Positions 62,099 through 64,000 of a stretch of 64,000 nt of DNA are shown one piece after another; positions within the stretch are counted from its first letter, which is position 1, and the number at the start of each line of letters is the position of its first letter. The DNA is taken from contig OY783222.1 of the NCBI GenBank assembly GCA_963678705.1, forward strand, positions 372,001 through 436,000. Direction: 5' to 3'. The translations under genes and the position numbers were made by a program. This DNA comes from Panorpa germanica (taxonomy: Eukaryota > Arthropoda > Insecta > Mecoptera > Panorpidae). The notes beneath the pieces are model-generated. The model searched no databases and was not told where the DNA came from. It worked only from the letters and a program-made list of their open reading frames with translations.

Positions 62099-62428
62099 TG
62101 TACGAAATAAAACCATGCGAGTATTTGTAGATTGAATAATTATTCAATTGTTTTAATGATAAAATTATTTTACACTTTTTAATATAAATTTAACCACAAA
62201 TTCTAATGATATAAAATGGTTGCGAAACATGCTACGACAGTGCAAAAGCCAAAACACGAGTGACTCGAATGCCATACGGCTGTAGCGTGCACAGCAGTCG
62301 TCGTTGTGTTGCCCAACACGTCGCTGTGTTGCCCTGAGTAAGATTTCTACCAGAGACAACAATACAATATTAAACTAGAATGTCAACAGAGACACATTTT
62401 ATGTTCTGTGCTAATTTTGTACTGAACA
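62099..62428 (-). repeat. 5' LTR of the BEL/Pao element
   Basis: 330 bp, apparently identical to 56179-56508. On the minus strand it starts TGTTCAGTACAAAATTAGCA and ends ATTTCGTACA. It should contain the promoter; no clear TATA box was picked out. Confidence 0.93.
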
Positions 62429-63246
62429 AAGACTATTTTTATTGTCTTGGTTTTAAATGATTCAACCTCTGAAATTTGATAAATTATTGACGATGATATC
62501 ATTTTGATTTATGAGTGAAAAGTTTTATATTCATCGTATTCTTCTTCCTCCCACAATAATTAAAAACAGTTGGTCTAGAAACTAACTAAACATCAATAAA
62601 TTTTCAGTCTGCAATTATAACAAGATTCCATATATGATCTTGACAAGACAAACAATAGACAACTAGGTACTCAAGGTATGAAAACGAAATGAAAGCTTTC
62701 TGTCAAGTGGCCGCAAAGCTTGCACGCACTACGTAGTACAGCCGATCACCGAATGAGCGCATCGGTTGACAGTGTAGCTTGCAGCCTGGACCACAAATCC
62801 CACCTCACTGCCTCCGCCTCCCACTCATCCTGGCCCAGGCGCTAGTACCAGGCGGTGAATCTGCTAACCAGGTAAGCACCTAAGAACATGGGCCATCACA
62901 TCAAACAACCTGGGACGACTTAGTTTGCATGTGTTAAATAAAAGAGAACCAATACAGTGACAGTTCGCAGAGAGGTCTTAAAAGGAGACATCCCAGGTTG
63001 CAATCTTCCAGTGTCCGGTAAGAAGTCCGGCCGGTTAAAGTGAATCGCGATTCGTTCAACGATTTTGAACCCGAACGGTTTGACGATTTTGAGATCTTTA
63101 GATTTAAAGATAATCTGCGTGAAATTCATCGCGGATTCAGTGTCTCACGACTACAAGCAAATTGTTTTTAATTATATTTTTAAGTATATATTTATATATA
63201 CGAACATTATAAAAAGTTCTACCAACATAAGGGAAGGTTTTTTGTG

Positions 63247-63780
63247 ATGGGTGGCTATGTCGTGTGGTGCCTGGTGAGTGCAATATTTTTAACATAATAA
63301 TTTTAAGTGATTCGTTTTCAAAAATTATATGAAAGGTACATTTTTGGAAAATAAAATTTATGTTTATGTGTATATCAAATATGTTTTAAGATGTGTTTGA
63401 TCGGAAAATATTGATTCACAATAAAATGTGATGCTAGTAAAAACTATATTTCCAAAAATTGTATCTTTCAGTAGTCAGTAGAAAATTTCAAACTAGGTTT
63501 TACGCATCAAAAGTTGGTACCAAAAGAAGAAATGGTAAAATAAAGATATGTAAAAAACAAGTTTCTGTTCTATTTAAGTAAAATATTTACATACAATGTT
63601 TAAGTAAATATCATGTAACATCCCAGTAAACATTTTGGAGTAAATTCTATTACTTTTCATGAGTTTTTTGTCATAAACGCGTTTGTTTTCTATTCAGTCG
63701 TTCATAGGGAAATTCTCCTTTATGAGCTACAGACGGCACAACGACTGCTCACTGTTGAATAAAAGCGACTTCTGTGACAG
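63247..63780 (+). CDS. Possible first exons of a gene leaving the window
   Basis: ATG at 63247 opens a nine-codon stretch (MGGYVVWCL) with donor CTGGTGAGTG. A second exon, 63698-63780, has acceptor TTTCTATTCAG and donor ACAGGTAGGG and stays open in the required frame, reading SFIGKFSFMSYRRHNDC and ending KSDFCD plus a split codon. The rest would lie beyond 64000. The segment 62690-63246 is GC-richer than the surroundings and may hold the promoter and 5' UTR, including a donor-like AGGTAAGC at about 62873. The protein family is not recognised. The call rests on splice signals and open phase only. Confidence 0.4.
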
Positions 63781-64000
63781 GTAGGGAATCGATTTGAACT
63801 AAAATTAATTTTCTGTGTGTTGCTCCAACCTGTAAAACGTTAGAATTGAAATGTAAGAGTGACTAGAACTTCACCAAGCCATTCTATTTCACCAAATGTT
63901 ACTGGGATTTTATACTTTACACATTCGTCGCCGTTACGTTTATTTAATAGAAAAAAGTTTACCTTTTACATACAATTTTTTAGGCTAACATAATGTAAGA

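Larger units (their letters stand above)
56179..62428 (-). mobile_element. BEL/Pao LTR retrotransposon with complete LTRs
   Basis: A 6250-bp element in minus orientation. It has two 330-bp LTRs (TG...CA), a 5-bp target duplication AAGAC (56174-56178 and 62429-62433), a leader, and one long gag-pol frame. The domain order protease, RT, RNase H, integrase and the two gag/pol-associated DUF1759 and DUF5641-like parts identify BEL/Pao. The LTRs appear identical by eye, so insertion was recent, yet the integrase is interrupted by a deletion. No obvious purine tract adjoins the 3' LTR. Confidence 0.93.

Overview
The window reads as nuclear DNA of an insect. The protein genes are split by short introns with GT/AG boundaries, the background is very AT-rich, one gene carries a ZAD domain (an arthropod-type zinc-finger-associated domain), and an insect-type BEL/Pao retrotransposon is present. 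I cannot assign the order from sequence alone. All exon coordinates were worked out by hand from reading frames, splice consensus and remembered family sequences. In every multi-exon gene except the two unnamed ones at the window's left and right parts (4439-5418 and 63247-63780), exon phases were also checked against a known family.

Left third (1-14 kb): mostly gene-free and repeat-rich. It holds AT-rich fold-back hairpins (about 600-850), a tandem array of roughly 110-bp monomers (about 960-1410), and one small three-exon gene of unknown function (4439-5418) with a hairpin MITE in its first intron. Dispersed repeat fragments also occur, including a coding remnant whose sister copy lies at 52.9-53.15 kb.

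Gene-dense core (14-35.5 kb): cytochrome c (plus, 14017-14420); the second-largest RNA polymerase I subunit RpI135/POLR1B (minus, 14 exons, 15526-20660); a seven-exon THAP-like plus ZAD protein without C2H2 fingers (minus, 21785-25279); Zfrp8/PDCD2 (minus, 8 exons, 26181-28978); a NACHO/TMEM35-like receptor chaperone (plus, 29806-30796), divergent from Zfrp8; and Vta1/LIP5 (minus, 33852-35456). Apart from apoptosis/respiration, rRNA transcription and ribosome-related roles, ESCRT function and receptor folding being housekeeping-like, nothing suggests that these genes form one pathway. One MITE family has a copy in a Zfrp8 intron and another between RpI135 and the ZAD gene.

Right part (35.5-64 kb): accessory, repeat-dominated DNA. 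It has a 620-bp array built on AACGTC that grades into 22-bp units and abuts a different 22-bp palindromic array (37.0-37.9 kb), and a 19-bp array rich in CACGTG (40.3-40.7 kb). Two TIR elements at 42-44.5 kb follow, one with a nested retroposon that has a 13-bp target duplication. A 3.56-kb element with about 735-bp inverted repeats (45.2-48.76 kb) carries a decayed gene with FEN1/XPG-like nuclease motifs followed by a tesmin/CXC-type cysteine motif; I consider this the most interesting object here. A complete BEL/Pao retrotransposon (56179-62428) has apparently identical 330-bp LTRs and a 5-bp target duplication, but its integrase is broken by an internal deletion. The right edge probably holds the first exons of a gene running out of the window.
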